64,000 nt of DNA from Paenibacillus hunanensis (GCF_014645615.1 NZ_BMMB01000007.1:351317-415316), one strand, 5' to 3'; shown: positions 26,918 to 36,006, counted from the first letter of the stretch. The notes: generated by a model not told the origin, from the letters alone. Program-made: numbers and translations.

Positions 26918-28165
26918 ATGGCTAAATTATGGAAAACTACAGTTGCATGTATGCTGGTATTTTCACTGATACTCGCTGGATGTGGCGGTAAAGACAAAAC
27001 AACAACAGCGGATGGAAAGCGGATTCTTAAAGTATGGGGGATGGGCGGCGAAGGCGGTTCGTTACCGAATATGGTTGAAGCGTTTGAAAAGGCTAATCCA
27101 GATATCGATGTACAGGTACAGCAGATTCCATGGGATAGCGCGCACGACAAGCTGTTGACTGCGGTAGCTTCCAAAAACGGCCCGGACGTTATCCAGATGG
27201 GGATGACATGGATTCCAGAGTTTGCGAATGCGGGTGCATTGCTTGATCTGTCCTCGTACACAGATAAATATCCAAACCTGAAGCCAGAGAACTTCTTCGA
27301 GGGTGCACGTGAAACGATGAAATATAATGACAAGCTGATCGCGATTCCATGGTATATGGAGACACGTGTACTGTACTATCGTACCGATCTGCTGAAGGAA
27401 GTTGGCTACGATCAGGCACCAAAAACATGGGCTGAGCTACAAGATGCAGCGAAAAAGCTGGCTGCACGTGGTAACGGCAACTATGGTATTTTGCTTGATA
27501 ATCAGGATGCCGCATTCACTCTTCCATTTGCCTGGGAAAATGGTAGCGAAGTCATCAGCAGCGACAACAAAGCTCAATTTAACCAGAAGCCATATGTAGA
27601 AGCAGTTCAATACCTGACAAGCTTCTATAAAGATGGCAGTGCGCCATCGCAGAGCGATATGCAGCTTCTGCCAGCATTCGGTCAAGGTATCATTCCAATG
27701 TTCTTCAGTGGTCCATGGTCGATCAATCAGATTCATGAAACCGTACCACAAATTGATGGTAAATGGGCAACAGCAACGATTCCTGTCAAAGAAGAAGGCG
27801 GCAAAAGCGCATCTGTACTGGGTGGCTCGAACTGGAGTGTATTCAGCAGCGCAGCCAACAAGGACGATGCTGTAAAATTCGTATCCTTTATGAGCGATCC
27901 AGCGAACCAGATTGAATACTACAAGCTGTCCAAAGACTTGCCATCCACACTGAAAGCATGGGATGACAAAGCGCTTGATGGCGAACAAATTGCAACATTC
28001 CGTGAGCAAATGAAAACCTCTCGTCCATCTCCATTTGTACCGCAATGGGAAGCTGTAGGTCAATTGATCAAGGCAGCCCTGCAACAGATCGTTGTTGGCG
28101 GTGCAGATATCCAGACACAGATGGAAGATCTGAATACACAGGCTGATGCCTTGCTACAAAAATAA
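26918..28165 (+). CDS. Sugar ABC transporter solute-binding lipoprotein, copy 2 (tandem paralogue)
   Basis: 415 residues, lipobox LILAGC near residue 20, AGAGGTGG before the ATG. It shares long identical stretches with the preceding gene, such as KVWGMG, 'KLLTAVAS', 'GPDV.QMGM.WIPEFA.AGAL', 'AAKKLAARGNGNYGILLD', 'PFAWENGSEVI' and the C-terminal 'IVVGGADIQTQ'. A gap of 298 bases separates them with nothing gene-like in it. The two copies may bind different chain lengths or differ in affinity for one importer (inference). It is separated from the permeases by a GC-rich hairpin. Confidence 0.9.
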   Translation: MAKLWKTTVACMLVFSLILAGCGGKDKTTTADGKRILKVWGMGGEGGSLPNMVEAFEKANPDIDVQVQQIPWDSAHDKLLTAVASKNGPDVIQMGMTWIPEFANAGALLDLSSYTDKYPNLKPENFFEGARETMKYNDKLIAIPWYMETRVLYYRTDLLKEVGYDQAPKTWAELQDAAKKLAARGNGNYGILLDNQDAAFTLPFAWENGSEVISSDNKAQFNQKPYVEAVQYLTSFYKDGSAPSQSDMQLLPAFGQGIIPMFFSGPWSINQIHETVPQIDGKWATATIPVKEEGGKSASVLGGSNWSVFSSAANKDDAVKFVSFMSDPANQIEYYKLSKDLPSTLKAWDDKALDGEQIATFREQMKTSRPSPFVPQWEAVGQLIKAALQQIVVGGADIQTQMEDLNTQADALLQK

Positions 28166-28184
28166 TTCATGCAACGCGCTAACC

Positions 28185-28208
28185 GCCGGGCATCCTCCGG
28201 TGCCTGGC
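28185..28208 (+). promoter_or_regulatory. Intercistronic stem-loop between binding protein and permeases
   Basis: GCCGGGCA pairs with TGCCTGGC (one G-U), and flanking ACC/GGT extends the stem to eleven pairs with one bulge. No U-run follows. Such hairpins after binding-protein genes protect the upstream message and lower permease expression in maltose-type operons. Confidence 0.6.
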
Positions 28209-28316
28209 TGGTCAGCTTGTTCATAAGCACATGTGTAGCGTTTCCCCCTACAGACAGTAGGGAAGTAGAAGCGGCTTCACCGGAAGAATAGACTTCCGTA
28301 AAGGAGGGAGCAGAAC

Positions 28317-29222
28317 ATGCAAAAGGCCTGGCAGTCGTTGGTCAAACACAGATACCCGTATCTGTTTATCGCGCCGACGCTGATTATACTTTTCGTTTTC
28401 TCATTTATACCGATTCTCGTTGCTGTATTTATTAGCTTCACGAATATGAATCTGGCAGGGCTGGCAGACTGGTCCAATGTTGAATTCAAAGGTGTGGACA
28501 ATTTTGTCCAGCTATTCAGTGATGCAGTATTCCGCAAATCGATGTTTAATACGCTGATTTACGTGGTTGTCGGCGTTCCACTCGTTGTCATCGTTTCGAT
28601 GGCGATTGCGATTTTGATTAATCAGGGTACAAGCTGGATTTTCAAAACGTTTCGAGTTATCTACTATATGCCATCGATTACGAACATCGTTGCGATTGCC
28701 GTAATCTGGGGTTATCTGTACAACTCTCAGTATGGTCTGATTAACCATATGCTGGAAGCTGTAGGGATATCGCCAGTACGCTGGTTGCAAGATCCAACGA
28801 TCGCTAAGTTCTCCCTGATCATTATGGCAGTATGGAAAGCGATCGGTCTAAATATGATTATCTTCCTGGCAGCATTGCAAGGTATTCCGCGCACGTATTA
28901 TGAAGCTGCACAGATTGACGGTGCAAGCCGCTGGCAGCAACTGATGCGCATTACTGTGCCACTGCTTGGATTTGCAACCTTCTTCGTTTCGATTACAACA
29001 TTGATCGGTTGGATTCAGTTCTTCGAGGAGCCCCTCGTTATGACGAAGGGTGACCCACTGAATGGTACAACCTCGATGGCACTGTTCATTTATCAGACCG
29101 GTTTCCAGCGCAGTGATTTCGGCTACGCGGCAGCAGGCTCGATCGTCTTGTTCGCCATCATCATTCTTGTAACTATCGTTCAATTCAAAGCACGTAAAAA
29201 AGACAGTGATGTCGAATATTGA
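28317..29222 (+). CDS. Sugar ABC transporter permease, MalF/LacF type
   Basis: 301 residues, six membrane helices, opening 'HRYPYLFIAPTLIILFVFSFIPILVAVFISF' typical of CUT1 permeases, and EAA loop 'YEAAQIDGASRWQQLMRITVP' near residue 200. GGAGG lies upstream of the ATG. It forms the channel with the next gene. No ATPase is encoded in this locus, so it probably borrows a shared MsmX-type ATPase from elsewhere, as is common for CUT1 systems in Firmicutes. Confidence 0.92.
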   Translation: MQKAWQSLVKHRYPYLFIAPTLIILFVFSFIPILVAVFISFTNMNLAGLADWSNVEFKGVDNFVQLFSDAVFRKSMFNTLIYVVVGVPLVVIVSMAIAILINQGTSWIFKTFRVIYYMPSITNIVAIAVIWGYLYNSQYGLINHMLEAVGISPVRWLQDPTIAKFSLIIMAVWKAIGLNMIIFLAALQGIPRTYYEAAQIDGASRWQQLMRITVPLLGFATFFVSITTLIGWIQFFEEPLVMTKGDPLNGTTSMALFIYQTGFQRSDFGYAAAGSIVLFAIIILVTIVQFKARKKDSDVEY

Positions 29223-29279
29223 TATCCGAGCAGCTCTAACTAGCTAATGCCGGAGCATACTGTGAAAGGAGGTTCCGTG

Positions 29280-30104
29280 ATGGATGTTCGCGTGAAACCT
29301 GTTTATCGAGGCATCGTGATCCTTGTACTGCTAATCGGTGCAGTAGCGATGTGTATACCTTTTGTATGGATGATCTTGTCCTCCTTCAAACCGGAGAGTG
29401 AGGTTACATCCTTAACACCGAGCTTTTGGCCGCAACAACCAACGATGCATAACTTTGAGCGTTTGTTCACGGAAATGAATTTTGGTGGCTATTTATGGAA
29501 TACACTTATTATCGTATTCTTCTCGTTTATCGGTTTATTTTTAAATGCGGCAGCAGGCTATGCTTTTGCCAAATTCAAATTCCCTGGTCGTAATGTGCTC
29601 TACTATCTCGTACTTGGTACGATGATGATTCCGTCCCAGGTAACGATGATTCCGGTTTACTTGATCTTGAATGAAATGAGCCTTACCAATACGATGGCAG
29701 GGATTGTGTTGCCAGGTATGGTCAATGCATTTGGTATCTTCCTGTTCCGTCAATTTATGACGACGATCCCGAATGATCTGATCGAGGCATCACGACTGGA
29801 TGGTGCAGGCGAGGTTCGCACCTTCTTCCAGCTTATTATTCCAATCGCTAAACCGATCTTTGCCGTACAGGGGATTCTGACCTTTATCGGTGGCTGGAAC
29901 AGCTTCCTCTGGCCATTGATCGTAGCCAACGATGAGAGCCTGTACACGCTCTCGGTCGGCTTGCAGCTCTTAAAAGGACAATACGGCGGCGACTTTGCCA
30001 TCCAGATGGCAGGCGCATCCTTTATGGTTATCCCGATTCTGATCATCTTTATCTTTGCCCAGCGTCATATTATTGAAGGGTATACGATTTCGGGAATGAA
30101 GTAG
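29280..30104 (+). CDS. Sugar ABC transporter permease, MalG/LacG type
   Basis: 274 residues from the ATG at 29280, which has AAAGGAGG seven bases upstream; an upstream frame to 29247 has no ribosome site. CUT1 permease features: 'IPFVWMILSSFKPESEV', 'NTLIIVFFSFIGLFLNAAAGYAFAKFKFPG', EAA loop 'IEASRLDGAGEVRTFFQLIIP' and the terminal 'AQRHIIEGYTISGMK', a classic MalG ending. Partner of the permease at 28317. A structured repeat element begins 64 bases after its stop. Confidence 0.93.
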   Translation: MDVRVKPVYRGIVILVLLIGAVAMCIPFVWMILSSFKPESEVTSLTPSFWPQQPTMHNFERLFTEMNFGGYLWNTLIIVFFSFIGLFLNAAAGYAFAKFKFPGRNVLYYLVLGTMMIPSQVTMIPVYLILNEMSLTNTMAGIVLPGMVNAFGIFLFRQFMTTIPNDLIEASRLDGAGEVRTFFQLIIPIAKPIFAVQGILTFIGGWNSFLWPLIVANDESLYTLSVGLQLLKGQYGGDFAIQMAGASFMVIPILIIFIFAQRHIIEGYTISGMK

Positions 30105-30167
30105 GAGGGGGAAAAAGATGCTGGTGGTGTTGCGGGATGTGGTGTCGTTATGCATCAAGCACTCCGT

Positions 30168-30274
30168 GAAGGAATAAGGGGACGGACTCGGGTGGAGCCG
30201 CGGGAATCTTTTGGAATTGGGAATACTTGAAGATTCCCGCCCCTCCAAAGTCGTCCTTACCCCTTATTTCCTTC
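30168..30274 (+). repeat. Dispersed hairpin element, copy A (107 nt)
   Basis: Outer arms GAAGGAATAAGGGG (30168-30181) and CCCCTTATTTCCTTC (30260-30274) pair with one bulge. Inside are GGACTCGGGTGGAG (30184-30197) and CTCCAAAGTCGTCC (30243-30256): GGAC pairs GTCC and TGGAG pairs CTCCA, leaving an internal loop TCGGG/AAGTC. The top stem is CGGGAATCTT with AAGATTCCCG. Copies B and C share the frame but have different top stems. Confidence 0.85.
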
Positions 30275-30644
30275 CCTCCGTTCCCTGCATATTGCATCAT
30301 GCATGTTGTGCAAGATAGAAGCGCATTCTTTTTCTCAAAGGTTGTAGGGGCAGTAGGATGTTACTGGTACTTCAATTAAAAGCGTAGAATTTCTGAATAT
30401 AAACGTTCCTTGAATATTAGAGGTATGGAGATTTTTGTGTACTACTCTTTAGAACTCTAATGAGAAGATCTATTCATTTATGTTATTTGTCTATATTGTT
30501 CATATTATTCATTTAGATATATGTTCTGCTATATGCTATGTATAGGTGACTTTATTAATCAATGTACTAAAAAAGAAATTGAATTTTAGAATTCAATTTT
30601 GGTTGTCAGTTGAAGCTGAGTAGGATGGACACCCACGGAACGAT
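30275..30644. other. AT-rich gap between inverted hairpin copies A and B
   Basis: About 370 bases, AT-rich from ~30360, with no credible gene. It lies between two copies of the hairpin element in opposite orientation. I see no transposase remnant. Confidence 0.4.
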
Positions 30645-30750
30645 GGTAAGGAAATAAGGGGAAAGGACGACTTTGGAACATAGGAATCTACCTTTACTCC
30701 AATTCTTAGATTCCTATGTTCCATCGGAGGACGTCCCCTTATTCCTTACC
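30645..30750 (-). repeat. Dispersed hairpin element, copy B (106 nt, inverted)
   Basis: Read on the minus strand it aligns with copies A and C. Outer arms GGTAAGGAAATAAGGGG (30645-30661) and CCCCTTATTCCTTACC (30735-30750) pair; the conserved arm GGACGACTTTGGAA (30665-30678) is the complement of the right arm of A and C with one change. The opposite arm (CCTCCGATGGAAC) is more diverged, but TGGAAC/GTTCCA still pairs. The top stem AACATAGGAATCTA/TTAGATTCCTATGTT is long and perfect. Confidence 0.82.
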
Positions 30751-30850
30751 GGAGTGGTTGTTGCATCATCAACCAGACTTGTAATATTTTGAATATTTGT
30801 ATGCACATCTCAGCTAGAAATATAAAAAGATACGTATGGAGGGATTCTGC

Positions 30851-33265
30851 ATGTCTACTGTACAAAGTACACAAAGCACCGAGCAAGATCGTTTGTTCCA
30901 AAATGAGTATGGTTATTTTACAAAGGATGGACGCGAGTATGTGATTACGAATCCGCGTACACCTCGTCCGTGGAGTAATATTATTAGTAATGGCGATTAT
31001 TCGTTTATGGTATCGCAAGCAGGTGGCGGTGCTTCCTGGCGTGGCAATGCTGGACAGAACCGGATCACACGATTGTTTCAGGATGTGATCAAGGATTCTT
31101 GGGGCAAATTTGTGTACCTGCGTGATCGTAGCTCTGGTCAGTACTGGTCGGCAGCATGGAAACCGGTCATGGCGGAATTTGAACATTATGAAGTTCGTCA
31201 TGGTATTGGATATAGTGTATTCACCCAGCAGGTAAATGGCATTCGTAGTGAGATGACGGTATTCGTCGCTCCGGATGCTCCACTCGAGCTAATCAAACTT
31301 AAAGTTACGAATAACAGCGAACAGACGCGTGAATTAGATGCGACGACTTATTTTGAATGGGCACCTGGATTTGCCCCGGATGAGCATCGTGAATTCCACA
31401 AAATCTTTATGAACTCGGAATACAACGAGGGCTTAAACGCGATTCTGCTCGAAAAATACTTATGGAGCTTCCCGGATGAGAAGGGTCGCAGCAACAATGT
31501 AAGCTGGCCGTATACTGCATTCCATGCGGCAAGTGAGCAGCCGTCTTCTTATGATGCAGATAAAGAATCCTTTGTGGGAATGTATGGTGAGGAATCTCGT
31601 CCACAGGCAATGGAGCAGCCTGAGCTGGCAGGACATACGGGTCGTTTTGGAGATGCTGCTGGATCACTGCGCGTGGCGTTCAAGCTAGAGCCAGGCGCTT
31701 CGTATACGGTTGTATTTACGATTGGTGCTGCTGAGCATGAGAAGGAAGATGCAGCTGAACTCATTCGTGAATATACAAGTGTGGAAGCGGCAGATCGTAC
31801 GCTGGCACGTGTGCATGAATTCTGGAGCGAGCTGATCGATACCGAGCAGATCGAGACACCAGACCCGGCGATGAATATCATGACCAATGTATGGCTAAAA
31901 TATCAATCGATCTCCTGCCGTCTGTGGGGCAAAACCGCTTATTATCAGGTGAGTGCAGGCTATGGTTATCGTGACCAGCTACAGGATTCGCAAATTTTCC
32001 TGACCAGCAAGCCTGAACTGATGCGTAAGCAGATTCTGATGCACGCCTCACAGCAATTCCAGGAAGGCGATGTACTGCACTGGTGGTTTACAATTCGTGG
32101 TGGTGGGCCGCGTACTCGCTGCTCCGATGACCTGCTGTGGCTACCGTTCATCATGGATTCCTACCTGAAAGAGACACAGGACTATGACATTTTGGATGAG
32201 ATCACACCATTCCTCGATGGTGGAGAAGCGACCGTATATGAGCATTGCAAGCGTGCGATTGAGAAATCGTTCCAGCGCTTTAGTCCACGCGGTGTGCCAC
32301 TGATGGGCGAGCATGACTGGAATGATGGTCTGAGTGCGATCGGTTACGACTGGAAAGGCGAGAGCTTCTGGGTAGGCGAATTCCTGTATATGATTCTGGG
32401 TAGCTTCGCACCCGTCGCAGAACGCCGTGGCGATTCAGCCTTTGCTGCGAAAATGCTGGAAGTACAGACTAGCTTGAAAAAAGCGCTCAATGAGCATGGC
32501 TGGGATGGGGAATGGTACTTACAGGCGACAACAGATGATGGTCTAAAGGTCGGCTCAAAAGAAAATGAAGAAGGTCAGATTTTCCTCAATCCGCAGATCT
32601 GGGCGGTGATCTCAGGTGTAGCTGATGAAGAACGTGGTCAGCAGGCGATGGCGAGCGTTAGTAAGCATCTGCTGCGTGATTATGGATCATTGCTACTATA
32701 TCCAGCCTATACCAAAGTACGCCGCGATATCGGCTACATCACTCGCTATGCGCCAGGACTGCGCGAAAATGGCGGCGTGTACACACATGCGGCAACATGG
32801 GCAGTATGGGCGTATACACTAGCAGGTCAGCCGGAAAAAGCATACGAAGCCTACAGCAAAATCTGTCCGCCGAACCGCTCTCATGAGCCGAATAGTTATG
32901 TGGGTGAACCGTATGTAACACCGGGTAACTCTGATGGCCCAATCTCGCCAAACTATGGACGTGGTGGCTGGACGTGGTACACAGGTTCATCCCAATGGCT
33001 GCAACGTATGGCAACCAACTGGATTCTGGGCGTGCGTGCAGAACACGAAGGTCTATTGATCGATCCAAGCATTCCATCCGAATGGCCGGAATTCAGCTAC
33101 CGCCGCAACTTCCGTGGTGCAACGTATTTGATCCATGTGGACAATAGTGCAGGCGTATCGCGCGGCGTGAAGTCCATCACGGTGGATGGCAAAGCGATTG
33201 AGGGCAACATTTTACCAGACTTTAAAGACGGTAAAGAGCATGAAGTGAAGGTTGTAATGGGTTAA
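30851..33265 (+). CDS. GH94 family glycoside phosphorylase (cellobiose/cellobionic-type)
   Basis: 804 residues from the ATG at 30851, with GGAGGG ten bases upstream; an earlier in-frame start at 30836 lies within that site. The GH94 order is visible: N-terminal beta-sandwich ('RPWSNIISNGDYSFMVSQAGGG', 'SGQYWSAAWKPVM'), linker helices, then an (alpha/alpha)6 barrel. The catalytic motif GEHDWNDGLS has D489 and D492, and D492 is the likely general acid. 'GYGYRDQLQDSQ' and 'GRGGWTWYTGSSQW' are substrate and phosphate-site stretches of the family. It would split an imported beta-linked disaccharide with phosphate, giving a sugar 1-phosphate in the cytoplasm and saving ATP. The exact disaccharide is uncertain. 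It lies downstream of the sugar importer on the same strand. Confidence 0.88.
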   Translation: MSTVQSTQSTEQDRLFQNEYGYFTKDGREYVITNPRTPRPWSNIISNGDYSFMVSQAGGGASWRGNAGQNRITRLFQDVIKDSWGKFVYLRDRSSGQYWSAAWKPVMAEFEHYEVRHGIGYSVFTQQVNGIRSEMTVFVAPDAPLELIKLKVTNNSEQTRELDATTYFEWAPGFAPDEHREFHKIFMNSEYNEGLNAILLEKYLWSFPDEKGRSNNVSWPYTAFHAASEQPSSYDADKESFVGMYGEESRPQAMEQPELAGHTGRFGDAAGSLRVAFKLEPGASYTVVFTIGAAEHEKEDAAELIREYTSVEAADRTLARVHEFWSELIDTEQIETPDPAMNIMTNVWLKYQSISCRLWGKTAYYQVSAGYGYRDQLQDSQIFLTSKPELMRKQILMHASQQFQEGDVLHWWFTIRGGGPRTRCSDDLLWLPFIMDSYLKETQDYDILDEITPFLDGGEATVYEHCKRAIEKSFQRFSPRGVPLMGEHDWNDGLSAIGYDWKGESFWVGEFLYMILGSFAPVAERRGDSAFAAKMLEVQTSLKKALNEHGWDGEWYLQATTDDGLKVGSKENEEGQIFLNPQIWAVISGVADEERGQQAMASVSKHLLRDYGSLLLYPAYTKVRRDIGYITRYAPGLRENGGVYTHAATWAVWAYTLAGQPEKAYEAYSKICPPNRSHEPNSYVGEPYVTPGNSDGPISPNYGRGGWTWYTGSSQWLQRMATNWILGVRAEHEGLLIDPSIPSEWPEFSYRRNFRGATYLIHVDNSAGVSRGVKSITVDGKAIEGNILPDFKDGKEHEVKVVMG

Positions 33266-33477
33266 AGGATGGTTTAGCCAGCAGTCAGTATCAGACTATA
33301 ATGTCTATATCTAGGTTTTCATCATTTCAATGCTGTTGCCTTACCTCACTTTACTTGTTTTATAGGAAAGAGCATTTCACAGACTGTAATTCAACAAAGT
33401 TGACTTTCAGGATGACAAGCAGTATGAAGTAAATGGGAGTAATGGCTTTTCAAATAACTTCTATAATCGTTTTTATA
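33266..33477. other. Intergenic leader-free gap after the phosphorylase
   Basis: The gap 33266-33649 (384 bases) holds the terminator at 33478-33517 and otherwise nothing I can name. The first 210 bases show no reading frame with a ribosome site. Confidence 0.35.
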
Positions 33478-33517
33478 AGAGCAAACTTGCCCAATGAGCA
33501 AGTTTGCTCTTTTTTTG
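33478..33517 (+). terminator. Intrinsic terminator
   Basis: AGAGCAAACTTGC (33478-33490) is the exact complement of GCAAGTTTGCTCT (33498-33510), followed by T7. It closes transcription from the phosphorylase, about 210 bases after its stop. Confidence 0.92.
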
Positions 33518-33649
33518 CGACGAGTTCCATTTAACAACGTATTGCTTAGAAACCAAGCTAATCAGGTTAATAGCTTGTACTGGCTTTACATAACATGACA
33601 CTTACATACATAGAAGGCTGGTTTATTCAAAAATGAGGAGGGGTTTATA

Positions 33650-34324
33650 ATGAAAAAGAAATTAACGATCGCTGCTGTTGTCGTAGGCATGGCGGTTACT
33701 GGAGCTACAGGCGTATATGCAGGTAGCAATTTTCAACAAATCAAGGCAGCGCTGAACTATGGCATTGGTATTGAAGTGAATGGACAGGCCTATACAGCTA
33801 AAGATGCGAACGGTAAAACAATGGCTCCAATCACGTATAATGGTACGACCTACCTTCCCGTTCGTGCGATCGGTGAAGCATTAAACACACCAATTGCCTA
33901 TGATGCAGCCGCAAGTAAGGTGAAAATTGGCTCAGCAGGTGCAAGCTCCAGCTCATCGTCTACAAGCAGTGTTCCGCCTTCCACTGCAAGCAGCTCCTCC
34001 AACGTACAGCGTCCACAGCATATTCCTGCGGATTTCCCAATTCCAGCCGATGCCAAAGTATTTGACGTGATTGAAAGCTCTAAGGATGGCGTGAAATCCG
34101 TCGTATTTAGCTATTTGACCAAACAAAGCCTGGATCAGCTTGGCAATAGTTATAAGCAATACTTTGTTTCCAAAGGAGCGACCAAGCAATCTGAAGAGAT
34201 TCGCTCGGATGCGTTTACGATCATTGATTCAGGATCAACCTTCTCTGTCACCGCAACCGGACAGCCTGGAACAGAAGATAGACAGGGATATAATGAAGTG
34301 AATATTATCTGGCAGGGACAATAA
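33650..34324 (+). CDS. Secreted stalk-domain protein (copper amine oxidase N-terminal-like)
   Basis: 224 residues with a Sec signal (MKKKLTIAAVVVGMAVTGATGVYA). Residues ~35-95 are the small domain known as the copper amine oxidase N-terminal domain: 'IEVNGQAYTAKDANGKTMAPITYNGTTYLPVRAIGEAL'. A Ser/Thr/Pro linker (~105-125) leads to a ~100-residue C-terminal domain ('PADFPIPADAKVFDVIES') I do not recognise. No amine oxidase catalytic part is present. These extracellular proteins are very common in Paenibacillus; function unknown. GAGGAGGGG precedes the ATG and a terminator follows. Confidence 0.85.
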   Translation: MKKKLTIAAVVVGMAVTGATGVYAGSNFQQIKAALNYGIGIEVNGQAYTAKDANGKTMAPITYNGTTYLPVRAIGEALNTPIAYDAAASKVKIGSAGASSSSSSTSSVPPSTASSSSNVQRPQHIPADFPIPADAKVFDVIESSKDGVKSVVFSYLTKQSLDQLGNSYKQYFVSKGATKQSEEIRSDAFTIIDSGSTFSVTATGQPGTEDRQGYNEVNIIWQGQ

Positions 34325-34360
34325 TATCGTTATTGAGAACGATAGATAAAGATAGAAGAA

Positions 34361-34416
34361 GCGATAAAAGCGAAAAAAGTAAAAAAAGCTGAAAAAGCTG
34401 AAAAAGCTGAAAAAGC
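34361..34416. repeat. A-rich 9-bp tandem repeat
   Basis: Three exact GCTGAAAAA units with degenerate neighbours (AGCGATAAAAGCGAAAAAAG). It follows the stalk-domain gene within 40 bases. No gene product. Confidence 0.6.
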
Positions 34417-34492
34417 GAATGACCTTTTAATAAAATTGGATGCAGCTGGATTAAAATAATAACATCCGATGAAATGCATATAAACTATACAG

Positions 34493-34542
34493 CCTCTCTG
34501 TTCGCTTGGCATAGTAGCCAATAGAGAGGTTTTTTCTTTTTT
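34493..34542 (+). terminator. Intrinsic terminator of the stalk-domain gene
   Basis: CCTCTCT at the base pairs with AGAGAGG, with an inner TTGGC/GCCAA stem, followed by a T6 run and a second T-rich stretch. Confidence 0.85.
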
Positions 34543-34997
34543 TATTTTGATAAATAAAGTAGAAGGCTTGATAATCCTAATAGCGACTTGAACAATAACG
34601 CACTACATACAACATACTACATACATATACTTTTCCCATGTGCTACAGGTTGTCCTTATCCAGGAGCGATAATCGATCAAAACGGATGAGCTCATTCTAT
34701 TCATTTTTTCTAACATTGTTACTTAATCGGCATGGCTTATGTAAATTTGGCATTGCTAACAAAATGCCAATAAGCATCTAGTTTATTCATTTATAAAGTT
34801 GTATAATCATTCATAATTATTTAATGAATCTCATGTTTATGCAATGTGATTAAGGATCAGATAAATATCCATCGGCACTCGTTGTAAGGAGTGAGTGAAG
34901 ATCATTTGTCTGCTCCATCGCAGTATATAGCGTACTTATATCGCTCGTTCAACTACAGTATCACCATGGATTAGATAACAAAGGAGACTGACCATTC
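34543..34997. other. AT-rich intergenic region with a small hairpin
   Basis: A perfect hairpin TTGGCATT/AATGCCAA lies at 34747-34770 with no U-run. A TATAAT at 34802-34807 could be a -10 for the elaA gene, but its -35 is poor. No gene found. Confidence 0.4.
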
Positions 34998-35465
34998 ATG
35001 ACCTGGCACATTAAGCACTTTAACGAATTGACCACAATTGAGCTATACCGCATTTTACAAGAACGCACCAACATTTTTGTCGTAGAGCAAAATTGTCCCT
35101 ACCCTGAAGTCGATGGCAAAGACCTGAACTGCTATCATCTGTATCGGTTGGAAAATGAGCAAATCACAGCATACGCGCGCCTTCTGCCTGCGGGTATCGC
35201 CTACACACAGGCATCGATCGGTAGAGTGATTGTGCCTGCGACACATCGTGGCAAAGGTTATGCTGGCGAGCTATTTGCGCGTGCAATCAACTTTATCCAG
35301 CAGGAGCTAGGAGAAACCGAAATCAAGATTCAAGCGCAGGAATATCTGTGTCCATTTTACGGCTCATACGGTTTTGAAGCGATCTCCGAATCTTATCTGG
35401 AGGATGGCATTCCACACGTTGACATGCTGCTGAACCAACGTTTAGAGCCGCTCGGTGTATCTTGA
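34998..35465 (+). CDS. elaA: ElaA-family GNAT acetyltransferase
   Basis: 155 residues, the normal ElaA length. ElaA hallmarks: 'LYRILQERTNIFVVEQNCPYPEVDGKDL' at 18-45, 'ARLLPAG' near 60, 'IGRVIVPATHRGKGYAGELFARA' near 73-95 (acetyl-CoA loop) and 'QAQEYLCPFYGSYGF' near 112. AAGGAG lies upstream. A cytoplasmic N-acetyltransferase of unknown acceptor. Stands alone before a terminator. Confidence 0.9.
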   Translation: MTWHIKHFNELTTIELYRILQERTNIFVVEQNCPYPEVDGKDLNCYHLYRLENEQITAYARLLPAGIAYTQASIGRVIVPATHRGKGYAGELFARAINFIQQELGETEIKIQAQEYLCPFYGSYGFEAISESYLEDGIPHVDMLLNQRLEPLGVS

Positions 35466-35504
35466 TGGCACGACCGCTAACAATGACAGCTGCATAAATA
35501 TTAA

Positions 35505-35542
35505 AAAAAGGTGTCCGCGCATTTCAGCTGGACACCTTTTTG
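35505..35542. terminator. Intrinsic terminator after elaA
   Basis: AAAAAAGGTGTCC pairs with GGACACCTTTTT across a 13-base loop, with A-run and T-run making it usable on both strands. Confidence 0.9.
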
Positions 35543-35854
35543 CCATGTTAAATATAACGTTTTCGATATCGTCACATCTGTAAATGTAAACATACAGATT
35601 GGGCTGGTGAGATTTGGACAAAATAGCTAAAAATTAAAATTGGAAATTCGTAACTGGCTGGTGTAGAATGGAAAATGTAAAGCGGATCACAGACAAAGTA
35701 AGGGGGCATGACCAGCTCGGTATGACTTCCACATGTGCTCAATGTTACGGACAAGTGAATGACGAAAACTGGATATGAGCTCGCTTTTTGAGTGCATCAC
35801 CCAAATTTCGTGATAATCGGGCTAAAAAACCTAAATTATTCTGTATGCAGGCCA

Positions 35855-35870
35855 AAGAAAACGTTTTCTT
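35855..35870. promoter_or_regulatory. 16-bp palindrome upstream of odhA, cre/LacI-like
   Basis: AAGAAAACGTTTTCTT is a perfect palindrome with a central CG, 137 bases before odhA. It resembles a CcpA cre site but has AG/CT where cre has TG/CA. It could be a catabolite-type control site for odhAB (inference). The rest of the 541-base gap holds no gene. Confidence 0.5.
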
Positions 35871-35914
35871 AAAGCAACATCCCGTTTCCTCTTCCATAGT
35901 CTTATTTTAGACTA

Positions 35915-35943
35915 TTTTGTGATTAAACAGATAGAGGTATAAT
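35915..35943 (+). promoter_or_regulatory. odhA: Possible odhAB promoter
   Basis: TATAAT at 35938-35943 with TTTTGT at 35915-35920 (spacer 17) or TTGTGA at 35917-35922 (spacer 15). The -10 is perfect and the -35 weak, 64 bases ahead of the odhA start. Confidence 0.5.
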
Positions 35944-36006
35944 TGAAAGTGTTGCAATTCCGTCACAAAAATATTCACAAAAAATTCAAGACGGAGGGAA
36001 TCCTCG

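Noticed and set aside
28643..28654. Operator-like CAAAACGTTTCG inside the permease gene
   Set aside because: One mismatch from the LacI-type operators, but it lies in coding sequence for an ordinary Lys-Thr-Phe stretch; chance is the simpler explanation.
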